DNA from: Sipunculus nudus
Lineage: Eukaryota; Annelida; Sipuncula; Golfingiida; Sipunculidae
Direction of reading: 5' to 3'
Assembly: GCA_026874595.1 (NCBI GenBank)
Contig: CM049313.1
Location: forward strand, 56,379,159-56,443,158
DNA length: 64,000 bases
Shown: positions 12,280 through 25,880 of the stretch, piece after piece
How the letters are laid out: every line of letters starts with the position of its first letter
Position numbering within the stretch: the stretch's first letter is position 1
Notes under the pieces: model-generated
Seen by the model: the letters and a program-made list of their open reading frames with translations, nothing else
What the model was told of the DNA's origin: nothing
Databases searched by the model: none
Translations under genes and position numbers: made by a program

Positions 12280-12985
12280 TCAACAAATTTAGGTCACAGT
12301 GACCTAATTTCAGGTTTCAAAGGAGATTTGCTAAGGACCTCACTTGAAGTTGTGTTAAAAAATTCTAAGTCTAACAGTTACAATTAATACCCATCTGACT
12401 ATAACAGAGCCCAAATCATGTTTTCCCTAATTGCTCACAGAACCAGGGCCTCTGTGACCAAATTTCAGTTTTCTTAGAAGATTTAACCAGGACCTCCCTG
12501 GATATTACATTAAAAGGTTCTATGTTCAATGGCCATGATTTGTGCCCACCTGACCCTAACAGTGCTCAGATCATATATTTTTACCCACAACCTTACTGAA
12601 TTTAGGTAACAGTGATTGACCTTATTTCAGATAAACCAGAATATAAGTTACAGTGACCTTACTTCGGGTTTCCTAAGAGATTTTACCACCCTTTACTTGA
12701 CTTAAGATTTTCCTAGGTCAAACCATTAAGATTTGTCACCTGTCTGGATACTCAAAATCACATTTTTGGACTGTAGCTCACAAAACATAGGTCAAGATGA
12801 CCTAATTTTTTTAGGTATCCTGGGAGACATCAGGAACTCCAAGGATGTATAGTAAAAGCATCTTGGTCCAATAGTTATGATTTGCCGGATTAGGGTTATG
12901 CTATAGCTCAGATGACTTACAGTTGCCAGAAAAGGGTTATAGCTATAGCTCAGATGACTTACAGTCATCTGAGCTATAATGTTAC
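12280..12985 (+). repeat. Diverged family B array ending in a perfect 14-bp hairpin
   Basis: Several degenerate units repeat phrases such as gtgacctaatttcaggtttc, gacctccctggat and gatttgtgcccacctga. The tail at 12944-12978 is tatagctcagatga, a 7-base loop, then tcatctgagctata, a perfect 14-bp stem. A half copy of the same tail precedes it at 12902-12920. Confidence 0.75.
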
Positions 12986-15900
12986 AGAGACTTTGAAATC
13001 AATCATAAAGTTACAAACTCCATCTATCCTTGAAAATGAAAAAAAAGAGACTTCAAATGATCAAAAATATGGCCCATCACATGTTCCAAACTTGATCATG
13101 AATATTCATATAGGATAGCACCACATGTAATCTAGTCTCAAAAATTTTATTAGTTATATCTGTTACCTAAAGTAATCAAACTTTTTTTCCGGACAAATCA
13201 TTGATATATCATCTATATATAGATATATATATATATTTATATCTGTCTGCTAGATGCCTCAAGTATACTTCTGAAGTCTACTACTCACAGGTGTTTTGTA
13301 GGAACCTTGATGCCAGCTGAATCAGACATCCACAAATTGTCTCCTACTTACTAGGTTAAAGTTACATAATCAGGAGCAATATTATGCCTTTTATTCACAC
13401 TTTTGGTTCAATTTTGCTTTATACAAGTTTCCCAGCAATACCCTCTGAGCACACAGTCTCAGTACCTAGCATACAGCTGTTTAACACCTCTTTATGGCTC
13501 TGTTTGTTCGTAAACACAGTGCACGTGTGTCTGTTTACCATCAGAAGGCAACCTGACTGGAGGTCCAATTGTGAGTCGGAACATGTAATGTTTCAGCCAG
13601 CAGGAACATGTTGTACATTTTTGAGGCCAAGTTATTCCGGGCATCATATGATTGGTAGGTGTTTTGGTTCAGTGATGCACAATGTCTGACACACAGTGTT
13701 TATGTTGACACCTGAGATTGTGCCCAGTCCACTGTTTTTAACACTCATTTACATGAGTAAGAAAATTGTTTCAGGGCAATATTTTGCAGGTACAAATTTA
13801 TTTTTAAGGGAAGAAGCATTTTTTGTTGCTAATTAAACATGCTTTATAGGTGATTGGGCCCCTTTAAGTAATTTATTGATTTCTTCTACTTAATAGGTGG
13901 GCAATATGTTTGCAATAATTTTCCTTTCAGTAATGTAGCCATTTTAAACCCCTGCAAGAAAAAAGGAAACTTCAATGTCTTGAGGCTTGAAAACCTCTCA
14001 GTTTTGCCATTAGAAATATCTGCATAATCATATATATTTACTTACCCTGAGACAACAAGAAATCCATAAACATGAACACATGGTGTCATTTCTCTGTCAA
14101 GTGGTACAGTTCCATATATATCAATAACATGATGGGCAGGTCACACTTTATACTTAAATTCCTCATAAAAAACTCCTTTTTTGACTCTCCTGAAGTGAAC
14201 AAGCTGGAGGAGCCTGCTTTTCCACATTGTTTCTTTTTACCCATATCCTTAATGGACAGAGAGTCATTGATTTTAGTTTATATCAGATACTGCAGTATCT
14301 CTCCAGCTGGAAAGTCGCATCCATTATGACATGACAATCAGTCAAGTCAATATCCTGCCATCAGACAGGCCAGTACATCAGTTAATGAATTCATGTTGAC
14401 GAAAAAGATGCTGACTATGCCATTTTGACCACTTGAGAATCAAATTGCTGCTTTTTTCTCTTTTTATGATGACTAAATTTCCACCGACTAATCCTAGTTC
14501 TTTGCTAGGTTCATGTGGACTTGTATAGTCAGTATGTACTTACAGATTGGTAATGACTAACTTAGTTGGTGTACATGCTGGTATACATGCTGTTTTACTC
14601 ATTAATTTGCCTTTTGCTGGTGTTTTTGCAGACTTGAACAAGGAGTGAACAATCTTACGTTTAACACAAATCAGACAAGTCAGCATAAATAATATCCTGC
14701 ATACACTAGCATTTTATGTGCTAGTTTGCAAATAGTATTCTAGATAGTAATGAACAGGTTATCCCAGCTCGTACACCTGTTGACCTGTGTTCCCAAGTCA
14801 ACAAACCTGACAATGACATCTGGCTGTATCACTGGTAATGTGTCTTGTGAAAGAAGATTACCTGGTATGGTGCATTCTCTGATAGCTACATTGTGTGGGA
14901 ACCAGAAATCAGACAAGCATGGCACCAACAGGCTGAAGCACTATTATTTATTTATCCACCACAAGTTAATAAGCTTCCAGCAGTCAGTGTGTTTGATCAT
15001 GTGTCACTGAAAATACCAGGATTTGTAAATTTTCCACAGATGCCAGACCTCCAAGACTCTTTTTTATTTATAGTCTAATACGCCATGCTGACATGACTGT
15101 TCTTCAGTTCTTCCACCATTTTGTCCGTTTTGGGACAGGTAACAACAATCGCTGCCAGGTCAATATGATTCCTTCTTGGTCATTGATTTTATCTTTAGCT
15201 GTTTTTGTAACCTCTCACCTGGTCTGGTAAACAGTGGGGGTGGTTATTTTACCCATAACTCACTTTCCATGGAACATTAATATCCAGTTGACAGTGCCAT
15301 TAGAAACTGGTAGCTTGCCTGTTACTTCACTCTCGTGCATACCTGTTACAGGTAAAAGCAGTAGTGGTAAAAGAATCAATTTTTATACGAAAACCACAGA
15401 TATCTGCGTGTGTGACAACATCCAAAACAATCATTACTGCAGTGTTTCAGCCTGCCTTCTCAGCTCTTCAAGTCACGGTGACAGCAGCGACTATGTGACG
15501 GGATCCATTATGCATGACAGATCATGTGTACCTGAGGTATCAATATAGGATGTTCCTCATTAACTTTGGAATGGTACAGCAGGGCTGCCACAGGGCTGCA
15601 CCAACACTGTCAGCAGACACACAGCACTGTGCCTGTCTCCTGCTACAGGTACAACAGCAGCACAGGTAGACAACTAGGCAGGGCTGGGAGAGGTCAGATC
15701 CAGGATTGTGCACTCTTGTCTGCTGAGCTGGATCTGACAGGCTGTCATGGCTGCTGAGTGGATCTGCTGCAGCAAACTTAACAGCCTCAAAACCTGGGCA
15801 TTTCCAGGAGTCCTATGAGTGTTCAATACCATAGCGCCCGCTGAGCTGAATACCTGATAGGCAAATCACCATGCTCTCAGAATACTTACTCCCAGACTGT

Positions 15901-16869
15901 TAATTCACTCTCCTTTCATTAATCAGTCAGCCACGCCTATTAACCAGGAAACAAAAGAGCCAACAATGCATAATGAGTCTCAGGTAACATAAACAATGAG
16001 CAGCCATGGTTTTCTACATGTCCATGTGGTCTTACATTAAATTCTAATTGTTGTATTTATGTATGTGTGTTTATATATATGTATATAATGTATATATTTA
16101 TCTGCCTGACTCTTGAAAGCTCTTTGAATAATCCTATAATTCCAGTCAAGAGTTGTAAAATCAGAGACAAAAGAATATTTATCATAGTTTTCCCAAATGA
16201 ATACTTGGAGTCAAGTTTGAACGGCTTCAGGGATACTCATGTTGATATATGTTAATACCTTAAATGTCTTCCATTGTAAAAACTAAGAACATTACTTGAA
16301 TGAGCATAACCTGTGGCTAATGAACCAGCAGAAGAAATACTACTCATTAGTGAGCTGAATGTTGATACAATAAGTACCTTAATAATCCATCAGATATTGT
16401 TATACACACATAAAATCAATTATACACCCACATATTAGTAGAAACCCCGCTTTTTGCCTCCTTGCCATTGTTGATAATTGGCATTTAAAGTGTGAGATTT
16501 ACTGGTGCAATTCATACTTTGCAGCTACGACTGTTATTGAAATGAAGGTGGATTCTATATATGATTTAATACCAGAGAATATAATGCAAACAGATCATAC
16601 ATGAATTCATACTGGAAACAGTCCTGAATCAAGACTGACACCACATCACTGACAGAACATAAGGTATCCCTCATCCCCCTGAACTATTACCACATCCTAT
16701 GTTATATACCAACTATTACATAGAACTACAGAGTCACAGGGTGCCCATTCTCCAATCCAACAGGATAGCCGCTTGAAAGAGGGCCTGTTTTTACAATAGT
16801 ACAACTGTGTGGGTTTTAATCAAGCCAGTCCTTGTTTCTTAAGTATAAAAGAGACTGTTATCAGTGGTT
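12986..16869. other. Intronic stretch, no gene recognised
   Basis: It contains a short (AT)n tract around 13200-13240 and otherwise unique-looking sequence. Open frames in this span have no splice context or recognisable domain, and I do not call them. Confidence 0.5.
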
Positions 16870-17420
16870 ATAAACAAGAGCACCACAAATGGTAAACAAT
16901 ATATTGTCTTGTGACCTCTGACCTAATTAGTTATGCCTAAATTTTGCCAAGAATGTAAATCAGGTGAGAAACTCTATTGGTTAACTTTTATAATGAGTTA
17001 CATGTAAATGCATCAGATTTTGGTTACCTATGACAACCCATCAAAGCTGGTGACCACTGATCTCATTAAACATGCATCGATTTTGCCAGGACTTGAACCT
17101 AAGTGAGATATTGTATTGGTTTATATCTCTTTTGAGTTTCATCAAAATACATTTTTTTCCTGTTAAGTTATCTCAGCCACACCACAAAGTAGCCTGGTGA
17201 ACTCTGACCTAATTAAATAGGTGTGGATTTTATAGTCGAACTCAGGTTAGATAAAGTATCGGTAAGTAGTTACAGTGAGTTTTGTGAAAATCCATCAAAG
17301 ACCCGGTAAGTTACTGTGGTGATACAAAAAGTTAACAGACACACAGACAGATTCTTAACAGATGGACGGTCCGTTGGTATACCATAAATACATCCTATCA
17401 TAGGCCGGCATATAAAATCT
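16870..17420. repeat. Degenerate tandem repeat, period about 140 bp (family E)
   Basis: A phrase of the type gtgacctctgacctaattag, followed by attttgccaagaa and a tattggtt-type phrase, occurs near 16912, 17051 and 17198 (spacings 139 and 147). The array ends in a gacaca/cagacag stretch (17337-17352), like other families here. Its period is half that of the 280-bp families. Confidence 0.65.
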
Positions 17421-19185
17421 GGTCACATGACCACCAACATATTAGATTAGATAAACATTGGATTATTTCAAAGATAAACAAAATAACACTTGATGAGCTT
17501 TTAAAATTAAAGCTCTTATGAAAAGAACATAATTAAAGAGCTGTATTTGATGGAAAAAAGATTTTGAAAATTCTGTCTGCCTACAGCTGGAATTGTCCTT
17601 TGGATCCTGAAAGCACCTAAATAACAGTTGTTAATTAGGACATTGGGACAGAGTTACAATACCCTAACATGCTGAAAACCTGCTTACCAACAGCAGAAAA
17701 ATAACACTTCAAATCCAGCACAAACTACAGAACTACCTAAGCTTCATATATATAGAGTGGCAAGTTTCTTAACGATAAATTTAAGTTCAAGGTATCTCTG
17801 TTTGTGGCAAATATGCATGCATACAATGTCCAAACAGTCTTGTTTTAACCTAATGTAACAAGGTATAAAACAGACTAAAACACAAGCTCAGATGTCATTA
17901 ACAGATCAAACAGGTACTGCACCTTACAACCTTCCCATCATGCAACACTGCAGCTGGTCCATTAATGTCCACTCATTACCTTATCAGACAGATTGACAGG
18001 GGTCACTTAATGTCTCTTATGGATTCTTGTCCGGCAGCAGGCAGGTGGCCTGTCCTGATTAAAATTGTTCAATAACTGGTTGCTAGGTGATACTTAATTC
18101 TAAGTGTGTCCTTGACCTTACATTGACCTGTATTATTCCCATGCTGGGCATTAACATGCTTTATTTAGCCTTTTTATTCCCTACTTTTAATGTCTATTGC
18201 CCTGTTACGCGTTAAAGAACCAATATCAGTTGTAACTATGGCAACTTGAGTATTAATTCTTACATCAGATTAGGACTCAAAAGGTAACAATTTACAACTC
18301 ATATAATTTTATCCTTGACGAAATAAATGATTTTATTATAAATATGTAGCAGTATGACATTTCGTCATAGCGCTAAGCTTATGTACAAGCGCGGTCATTT
18401 TTTAGGGGTTTATTTACGGCCAGAATTCATGGAGTTCTTACGGTATTCCTTATAAGGAAAAAGCTGATCCGGGTCTCGCTGCATGAAAACAGGTCTCGCT
18501 GCACAATCAAACATGCTGTGCAGATTTACCCACGCATAATTAGCCGTTTCAAACTTCTACCACTAGGCGGCGTGCATGTTGGCGAAGATCGCTTCAGTGT
18601 TAGAATGAGTATTTATCTTAATTAATCAAAGTTTTTTCATCAAACTGTTACATTTAATGATGTCCTGAGTGGTTATTTACATGAAATGACCAGTAAGAGA
18701 TCGTTACTAGCGAAAACAATTGAAGAATTCAACCCTTGTTCATGACGCCGCTTCATGTCAGAGTTAGCATATCAGCATCAACAAGCTTAATTTCACTGAT
18801 TAAAAGCAGCCAATCCCGGTCACATCAGGAGAAAAAGTATAAATAATCGTATTCTACAAGTGTTGCCCTTCACACTAGTATATGTAAATAGGTTGCCCAT
18901 TGTTATTTTTTAATTATTTTTGTATGATTTATATAGCTTAACTAGGGTTTTGTCAATCATTAATTGTGCAGGGTACCAGTCTAGTCCTGCTTTATCTACA
19001 GAGATTTAAGGGCTTTTTAGTTACATTTTCACATTTCATGTTCATTAAATTCAGGCTTTTCAATACTTATGCATATAAACACATCAGAGTATATATGTAA
19101 TGGTATATACAGTATTTTAATTCTTATATTATACTATATTATATTATTTTTTTATTATATTGTTATGAAATATTAATGTATAATA

Positions 19186-19190
<5 letters not shown>
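17421..19190. other. Intronic stretch, nothing recognised
   Basis: No gene, RNA or repeat boundary that I can support. Confidence 0.5.
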
Positions 19191-19232
<42 letters not shown>

Positions 19233-19319
19233 TGTATATATATATATATAATATGTAACTTTAATATGTCAAAAATAAAAAAATAACATACAATTTATAT
19301 GTAAACTATATGTCTGTAA

Positions 19320-19371
<52 letters not shown>
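19191..19371. repeat. (TA)n microsatellites
   Basis: Three runs of alternating TA, at about 19191-19228, 19235-19251 and 19323-19371. Confidence 0.95.
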
Positions 19372-19378
<7 letters not shown>

Positions 19379-19503
19379 TTAAAAATCATATATAGATGTA
19401 AATGTGCTTTATGTTATTCAAAATTCAGTGTGTGTGTGTTGTGTGTAAACATACTTTGGTTCTGTACAGACAAATTTTACAGTATGCAATCCCAGGCAAT
19501 AAC

Positions 19504-19586
19504 ATGTCTGATCCACTTGAGGGTGGTGGTTACATGGTGGCCAACCTCATTAGCAGCTAGTTAAAATAGCACCAAGTCTAGAGCTA
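19504..19586 (+). repeat. Left arm of an 83-bp inverted repeat
   Basis: These 83 bases match the reverse complement of 20995-21077 with only two mismatches by eye. The arm starts atgtctgatccacttgaggg and ends accaagtctagagcta. Confidence 0.9.
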
Positions 19587-20247
19587 TGGCAGACATCAAA
19601 GTATCAATGAGGGGTCAGTCAGTCATGTATAATGTAACAACAGATGTCTGGGCAGGTAGGTGACCAGCTTTTGCTCTATGTTTGCTGCCTCATCATTAGG
19701 TCAATAATTGCCAAAACTGAAGATGGTTGTACACCACTCAGCTTTGTTAGGCCTGGTCAGTTTATAAATGATGAATGTGAGATGAATCTCCAATCATGAG
19801 TGATATCTTCTGTGACTGAAGCAGCAACATCAACTTGAAAAGCAAGCATTGAAGCAATACTTGGCTGAAAATTCAACATGACCCATACATAAGAAGAAAA
19901 AAAAGGTAAATGAATTTATTGTCTTATATAACTTTATTTGTATAATCAATTGTATGTTAATTATTTTCAAAAATAAAGATTACACATTATGTGGTCATAT
20001 AAAATTATTTAATTATTATATCTTTCATTTGTACACACATAATGAAATTCTAGGGTATTGTAGGATGATACTTAGATTATTTCAAATTCATTACATAAAA
20101 TGATACTAAAAGATTTGACATAAAACTTTTGGTATGAAGAACACTAATGTTTTTATGGGTTTTTAATAGGTGTAGGACTAAAGTACCCCTGGACAAAATG
20201 ATTCCTTGGGAAAAAGCCACCTACCTTAATGATAAAGAGGACAAAAG

Positions 20248-20266
20248 CCCCCCCCCCCCCCCCGAA

Positions 20267-20298
<32 letters not shown>
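20248..20298. repeat. Poly-C (16) followed by (TA)n
   Basis: Sixteen C at 20248-20263, then gaaaaaat and a TA run to 20298. Both lie in the spacer between the 83-bp inverted repeat arms. Confidence 0.9.
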
Positions 20299-20304
<6 letters not shown>

Positions 20305-20847
20305 ATGTTTTATACATTTTACATTTGTACATATGTTATGTCTTTAACTGCTTAATCCAAAACATTCTTTAAAATCAATTATGCTGAATATGTGTATATT
20401 TTGGGTAAGATATCCAAAAGCGGCATCAACTTTTACATCACATAGTTACATTAACAACAATAATAAAGTTATGAGAAAATTCAGCGTTATGTATTATTAT
20501 CCGTGAAAATAATAATGTATATTAGGTGTTGTTATTTATAATGTTGATATCAGGGGACTCATTAATTATGTAAATATACAATAATTTTTACTATGTTACT
20601 TGTGCCGTCTAACAGGTTTTTATTTATGATAAAAAAAGTTATACGTAAAAATGGATGATTATTTTACATTACAGGTAACCAATTTTAAAACAAGAAAAAG
20701 GAAAAAAAACTTAAAAAAAACTGTACCTGGAGTACCTTGTTCCAGGTACAGGTATTTTAATTCTGGGTATAGACCTGCAGGTACATATACTCTGAAATGT
20801 GTATCTAGGTACAGGTACAAGTACCTGGCCCCTACCCTAATAAATAT

Positions 20848-20897
20848 ATATTTATATATACACATATATATATTTATATATACATATATATATATAT

Positions 20898-20944
<47 letters not shown>

Positions 20945-21943
20945 GATGTGCAAAATCAGTGAATGTGATTCACTCAGGCATTTCACAAAATGACTAGCTC
21001 TAGACTTGGTGCTATTTTAACTAGCTGCTAATGAGGTTGGCCACCATGTTACCACCACCCTCAAGTGGATCAAACATCCTAGAGCTGTAGAATGAGTTGT
21101 TGAGATTTGCATCTTAGTTGTAGGGTAAAACTGATCATTCATAAAATGCTCTATATTTACACTTATTGAATGTGCATATTTCTATGTCAAAACAAGGGAA
21201 ATCAACCTTAATGAATAGTGCAAGACAATAATTGTAAATATAACAAAGGTGACAGCAGTATTATTGGTTGTTTATTTTAATATAACACATTCAGCACTAT
21301 ATTCTGGTGTATGTGTGCTTGTTATGTGTGGGTGATCAAGTGTGTGACCATTTAAACTAGTGATCAGTATTTATCACTTCAATTATATAATACAGGCAAA
21401 TACTCCTATTTAAATTTAAGTTTTTGATGCACTTCTGAAAACTTACAGAAAGAAAATATTTAAGCTGCATAACCAGACAGCCCGCACATATTCCGAGCAT
21501 GGAATCAACTGGGCCAGTGTTTGCATTTAATAACAAATGGATCCTGGAAACGCCTTAAAAGTTAAAACAAATGTTAAGTATATGAATGGTATGAATAATT
21601 GATATAAAAACCTAGATTGATATAAATCAAACATATACATTTCAGCACACACACACCTTTATGTATTTACTCAAGTGTTACATAACTAAACCAGTTTAAT
21701 TTAAGAGGTGATTTATAAATATAAAAAAAATAAATTATTAAAAATGCACAACATATTGGCACTCACACACACATGATATATGAAATTTGTAAGATATTTA
21801 ATAATCACACACACAAAATATATGTACACTCATGTGTATTTGGCAAATAATATTGGTTTAGCTGTATGAACCAATAATCATTTTAAAATTATTTTACAAT
21901 TTGCTTAAACCATTAGAAATGTCATTGAAATTATTCAAATATA

Positions 21944-22007
<64 letters not shown>

Positions 22008-22276
22008 CATACATACAACAAATGAGGTACAAAAGTATCTAGTATTATTATTCTAATACAAATACTTAATAGGCCTACATATCTGAAAGTTAGCTAACAT
22101 TATCACTGGTACATATGGCCATGCATAAAAGTTGAAACAATGTATACTTAAATATTTTCAAAACAAATACGCACGTATAACTGAACATAATGGTGATTTC
22201 AGTCAAATAGCTGATATTTGAATAAAGAAAAAAATAAAATATAATTATTATAAAGAATTATATCTCAAAATCACAC

Positions 22277-22314
<38 letters not shown>

Positions 22315-22406
22315 AAATTAAAATATTTGTATATGTGCACTGGAAAACACTTTTAATATAGCAATACATATATATAATTTGAAAGCATGTTTAATTTTTC
22401 AAGTTT

Positions 22407-22471
<65 letters not shown>
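20848..22471. repeat. Cluster of (TA)n/(CA)n-like microsatellites
   Basis: TA-rich runs at about 20848-20941 (with tg/ta interruptions), 21945-22003, 22279-22311 and 22412-22471. Several short ACAC tracts lie between them. No gene is seen between the tracts. Confidence 0.9.
20995..21077 (-). repeat. Right arm of the 83-bp inverted repeat
   Basis: This is the reverse complement of 19504-19586 with two mismatches. The arms are 1408 bp apart, and long (TA)n tracts lie just outside the left arm and just inside the right one (20848-20941). Confidence 0.9.
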
Positions 22472-22478
<7 letters not shown>

Positions 22479-22689
22479 TATTGATACAGGTGTAAATAAA
22501 CTATGACAATAGATATAGAATTTTCCATATGATACACACAAAGATTATATACCTTAAACATTTTAAAAATATTTTCAAATTCAGTTGAAATTAGTTGTAT
22601 TTTAAACATAATAAAATAATAAATAAACCCTAAAATAAAACTTATATTATAACTTCTTATTAAAATCATTTGAAAAAGTATTTGAAAAT

Positions 22690-23885
22690 ATATGTTGTTA
22701 GGGTTTTGTGAGGCAATAAGAAGTGTATGAGGGCTTTAGGCCTTTTAATATGGGTTAACTTGATGTGTCATGACAGCTAGTGATAAGCTCATGAGCAGGT
22801 TACAAGTCTATGAGTGATGTCATTTGTCCTTATCTCCTATTGGTTCTCTGCTGGGTCATGCCATATTCATGAGCTGATCATGTGATAGGCAAACAAATGC
22901 AGCCCCCATAGGAAAGTTTTGTATGTGCGCTGTGACGCTGTATATTCATGTGAATTTGACGCAAGATAAGAGGAGATAACTTCTGGTTCGTAGTTCCCAA
23001 GTCAAATTTACGGTTACTCTTTCATTTCATGTTACGTTCATCACGTGTCAATTCTCAGTTCTTTCTTATTGCTCGACGGAAAGTTGACCAGAGCCAATAC
23101 ATCCCATAATTTATTAAATGGAATGTTCCCGCCTGGCTTATTTTGTAATCCATAAAATCCGCGGGTTTTCTGTATGCTTTCATGTGCATAATACTACAGA
23201 AGTTGTAAGTAATTGCCTTAATTTGATAGCATTCAAGTAAGTTGTGGTTTAGCAAATTTTCTAATATTCCGTGTTTTGTTGACCCAGGCTTGTGCCGTCA
23301 TGGGTAGATGTGCTTGGCCGTCAGCTGGGCCTCTGTGGACTGCTGTGTCGAGAAGCAGTTAGAGCTTTCATGGTGATGTTTCTGTACCTTGTGGTTACAA
23401 ACTGGGCATCTTATTGACGAGATCAACATAGACCAGTTGTGTCTTCATTCCGGTGTTGATCGATGCTCTTGCCTGTCATGTAGTACTGGATTCATGGTAC
23501 ATGGTTTTATTTTATTTTCTTGGAGTACCAGTATCATTAATTATATGAAAGGATATGCTGGTGTTTAAATATCATCCTGTTTATATGTCTAAATTTATTG
23601 TACTTCGTTTCCCTTAGATTGACACTTTATCATATGATAATAGTATTAGAATAGAGATATGCATAAAGATATGAGAAGGCTGTATTAAGAAAATTCAGCT
23701 CAGGGATTAGCTACCCAGGATATTTCTCATTATTATAATCTGGATATAATAGTGCATGCACATTTATATTTTCTGTGGTCAATCTATCATTTAAATGCAC
23801 AGTAGAGGGAGACATTTATTGTCTATTATTCCATGTGTAGATTTTGTATTTTTATATGGTACCTTGACTGTTAAATATAGATGTA
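22690..23885. other. Higher-GC block, left part; possible solo LTR fragment
   Basis: Base composition rises here relative to the TA-rich flank. The block starts near tgttagggttttgtgagg. Together with 25881-26210, which has an AATAAA signal (at ctctaataaacaag) and a terminal caaaca, it could be an LTR of about 1.5 kb split by the pogo-like element. No target duplication was found, so this remains a suggestion. Confidence 0.25.
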
Positions 23886-25878
23886 CCGTAAATGTCGTTG
23901 TAGAAGTCGCGACTTGTACTAGGAAATCGAATTCTAAAAACTAGAATTTTCTAGCAAAGTCGGGGTGCGACTTGTAATACGTATGTATCCCGTTTCAGTC
24001 AGCTTTCCCTGTACATGGAACGACGTCAGTTGAGCGATAATCGGCGATACCTTTAACCAGTGCTTTGTGAAACGTCTTTCCCGAATAATTTACACTTTTA
24101 ATCATATCTTGGGCCTTATATTTTGTGAACTGACGGAATTTTCATTTTATTAACATTAAATGCCAATTTTAAATTTGCCCAGTTCAAGGCCTACCCGTTG
24201 TGACAAGCCGCAATTCAAGTGACTTCCTAATCTGCGTTACTGTAATATCATGAGTCAATTTGACGCATATGCCAGTCTGCCGCTCTTTGATGTACATTTT
24301 CTTTCCGGTTAACTATTTGGGTATGTTTTTCATTAAGAAAAACTCGCGGTTCCATATCCGTTTATGCATGTAAAGTTGCGTGTCATTCAAGCTTGATCCT
24401 CTACAGACACGTCATGAATTCTTTTGCCTGCCCGGTTGATCGCTGAATACCAGCTGACCTTTGAAGCCGTGTTGCGGAAATTCAAGCCCCGGGTCACCCG
24501 TGCAATGACCTTTACATCCCCATGTCAACTAAGCCTTCCGTGACTGATATCCACAGTTAAAAACTCTCATATTAAGAACCGTTAGGTCACTGTCACCATC
24601 TCGTGGTTTTCAAACGTTTTGGATAACAAAGTTATAACGTTTTACGTGAGCTGCAAATATACGATTTGCTTCGTGTGTTACCCGTGTCTCTTTCAGGACG
24701 ATCGTATGCCCGGTCAACAATATGGCGGCACGCAATCATTACGGTCAATCGTGCGTTGACGTATTCGTGATTTTTTTTAAATGAAGACACATTAATCAAT
24801 ACAATGAAATAACAACATACAGGTATATATTTTATTTACTTAAAATGCCACATACGTACCTAAATTCCACGGGAACCGGCATCGTTTGGTGTCATGACGG
24901 GTCTAGTTCAACACGGCTGAGTTTGCCATACATCCAAGCAATTTGAATATAATCACTAATAACGATGGAAATTGGGTTTTCGAGATAAAAAAAAATCATT
25001 AGTCTCAGTAAATATAATACCTGTAAATTCAGTGATTTTTTTTAACTGACCGGTCAATAAAGCGTTCATTATCCCCTTGTTGACTGACATATATTTCAGT
25101 GATTTCAGTTATACCGTGCATGTGCCGCGCCTAGATGGTAAGTTGTAACAATTAATTCAAGGGTTACTAAATTCAGTTTTAGAGCCCATTTCAGAAATTA
25201 GATGAATAAATTTAAACTAAATTATTCTTTCCATCTTTCAGTTGTCTTAAGTAGGTTAAAATCATGCCCAATGCGACGGATTGGGACTCGTCACGCGTAC
25301 GCAAACTAATCATAGTCTAATGAATCCACCCTACGTTTGACGATCTCTAACGATTTAAAGATTTGCTCGATTGTGATAGTATTTTGCCTCAGACTCTTTT
25401 AGTTTATTAATACAGTCATTTAACTTGATATTTGCATTCTAATGTTACTTAACCTAGTAAGAAACGGCAACAATGACATCGTTTCACAGCACAAATTGTT
25501 ATCCGACGCAGCTGACTTTGGCACTGTACAAATCTTACCTGACAATTGAACCCCGACTTAATATGTTAATATTCTGTTGTTATTCCTTAAATATAAGCAT
25601 TGTATTAAAGCTGTCCAATTTTTTTTATGTTTAAATGGTTTTTAATTAGTTGATAAACCACATAAGTACTACGGGGACGTTGGTTGTAGTCTTGCATCGC
25701 AAAGAATGATACTAAAATTTCATATGTATCAGGTGGTTGGGACGCCTCTGAAGTCTGGGTGCGACCTATATTATGGACTTTTCCTGAAACTAAACTTGAA
25801 CGGCTATTCCCCATGGGGATCCTAAAAGTCAGGGTGCGACTTGTAATAAGGATGCGACTTCTGCAACGACCTTTACGG
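23886..25878. mobile_element. pogo/Tigger-like DNA element, 1993 bp, apparently non-autonomous
   Basis: The termini are inverted repeats: CCGTAAATGTCGTTGTAGAA at the left and CCGTAAAGGTCGTTGCAGAA at the right (reverse-complemented), continuing through GTCGC, 23 of 25 matching. TA dinucleotides flank both ends (23884-23885 and 25879-25880), the target duplication of the Tc1/mariner-pogo group. Subterminal copies of gggtgcgacttgtaat lie at about 23962 (left) and 25834 (right), with a variant at about 25758. I found no transposase-like frame inside. The interior is CG-richer than the surroundings. The superfamily call rests on the TA duplication and terminus style only. Confidence 0.75.
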
Positions 25879-25880
25879 TA

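Noticed and set aside
13384-13689. A 101-codon plus-strand frame
   Set aside because: No domain, splice context or composition typical of coding sequence; expected by chance in this much DNA.
15234-15757. Adjacent plus-strand frames of 104 and 63 codons
   Set aside because: Different registers, no recognisable motif, Cys/Ser-rich by chance; no splice sites joining them.
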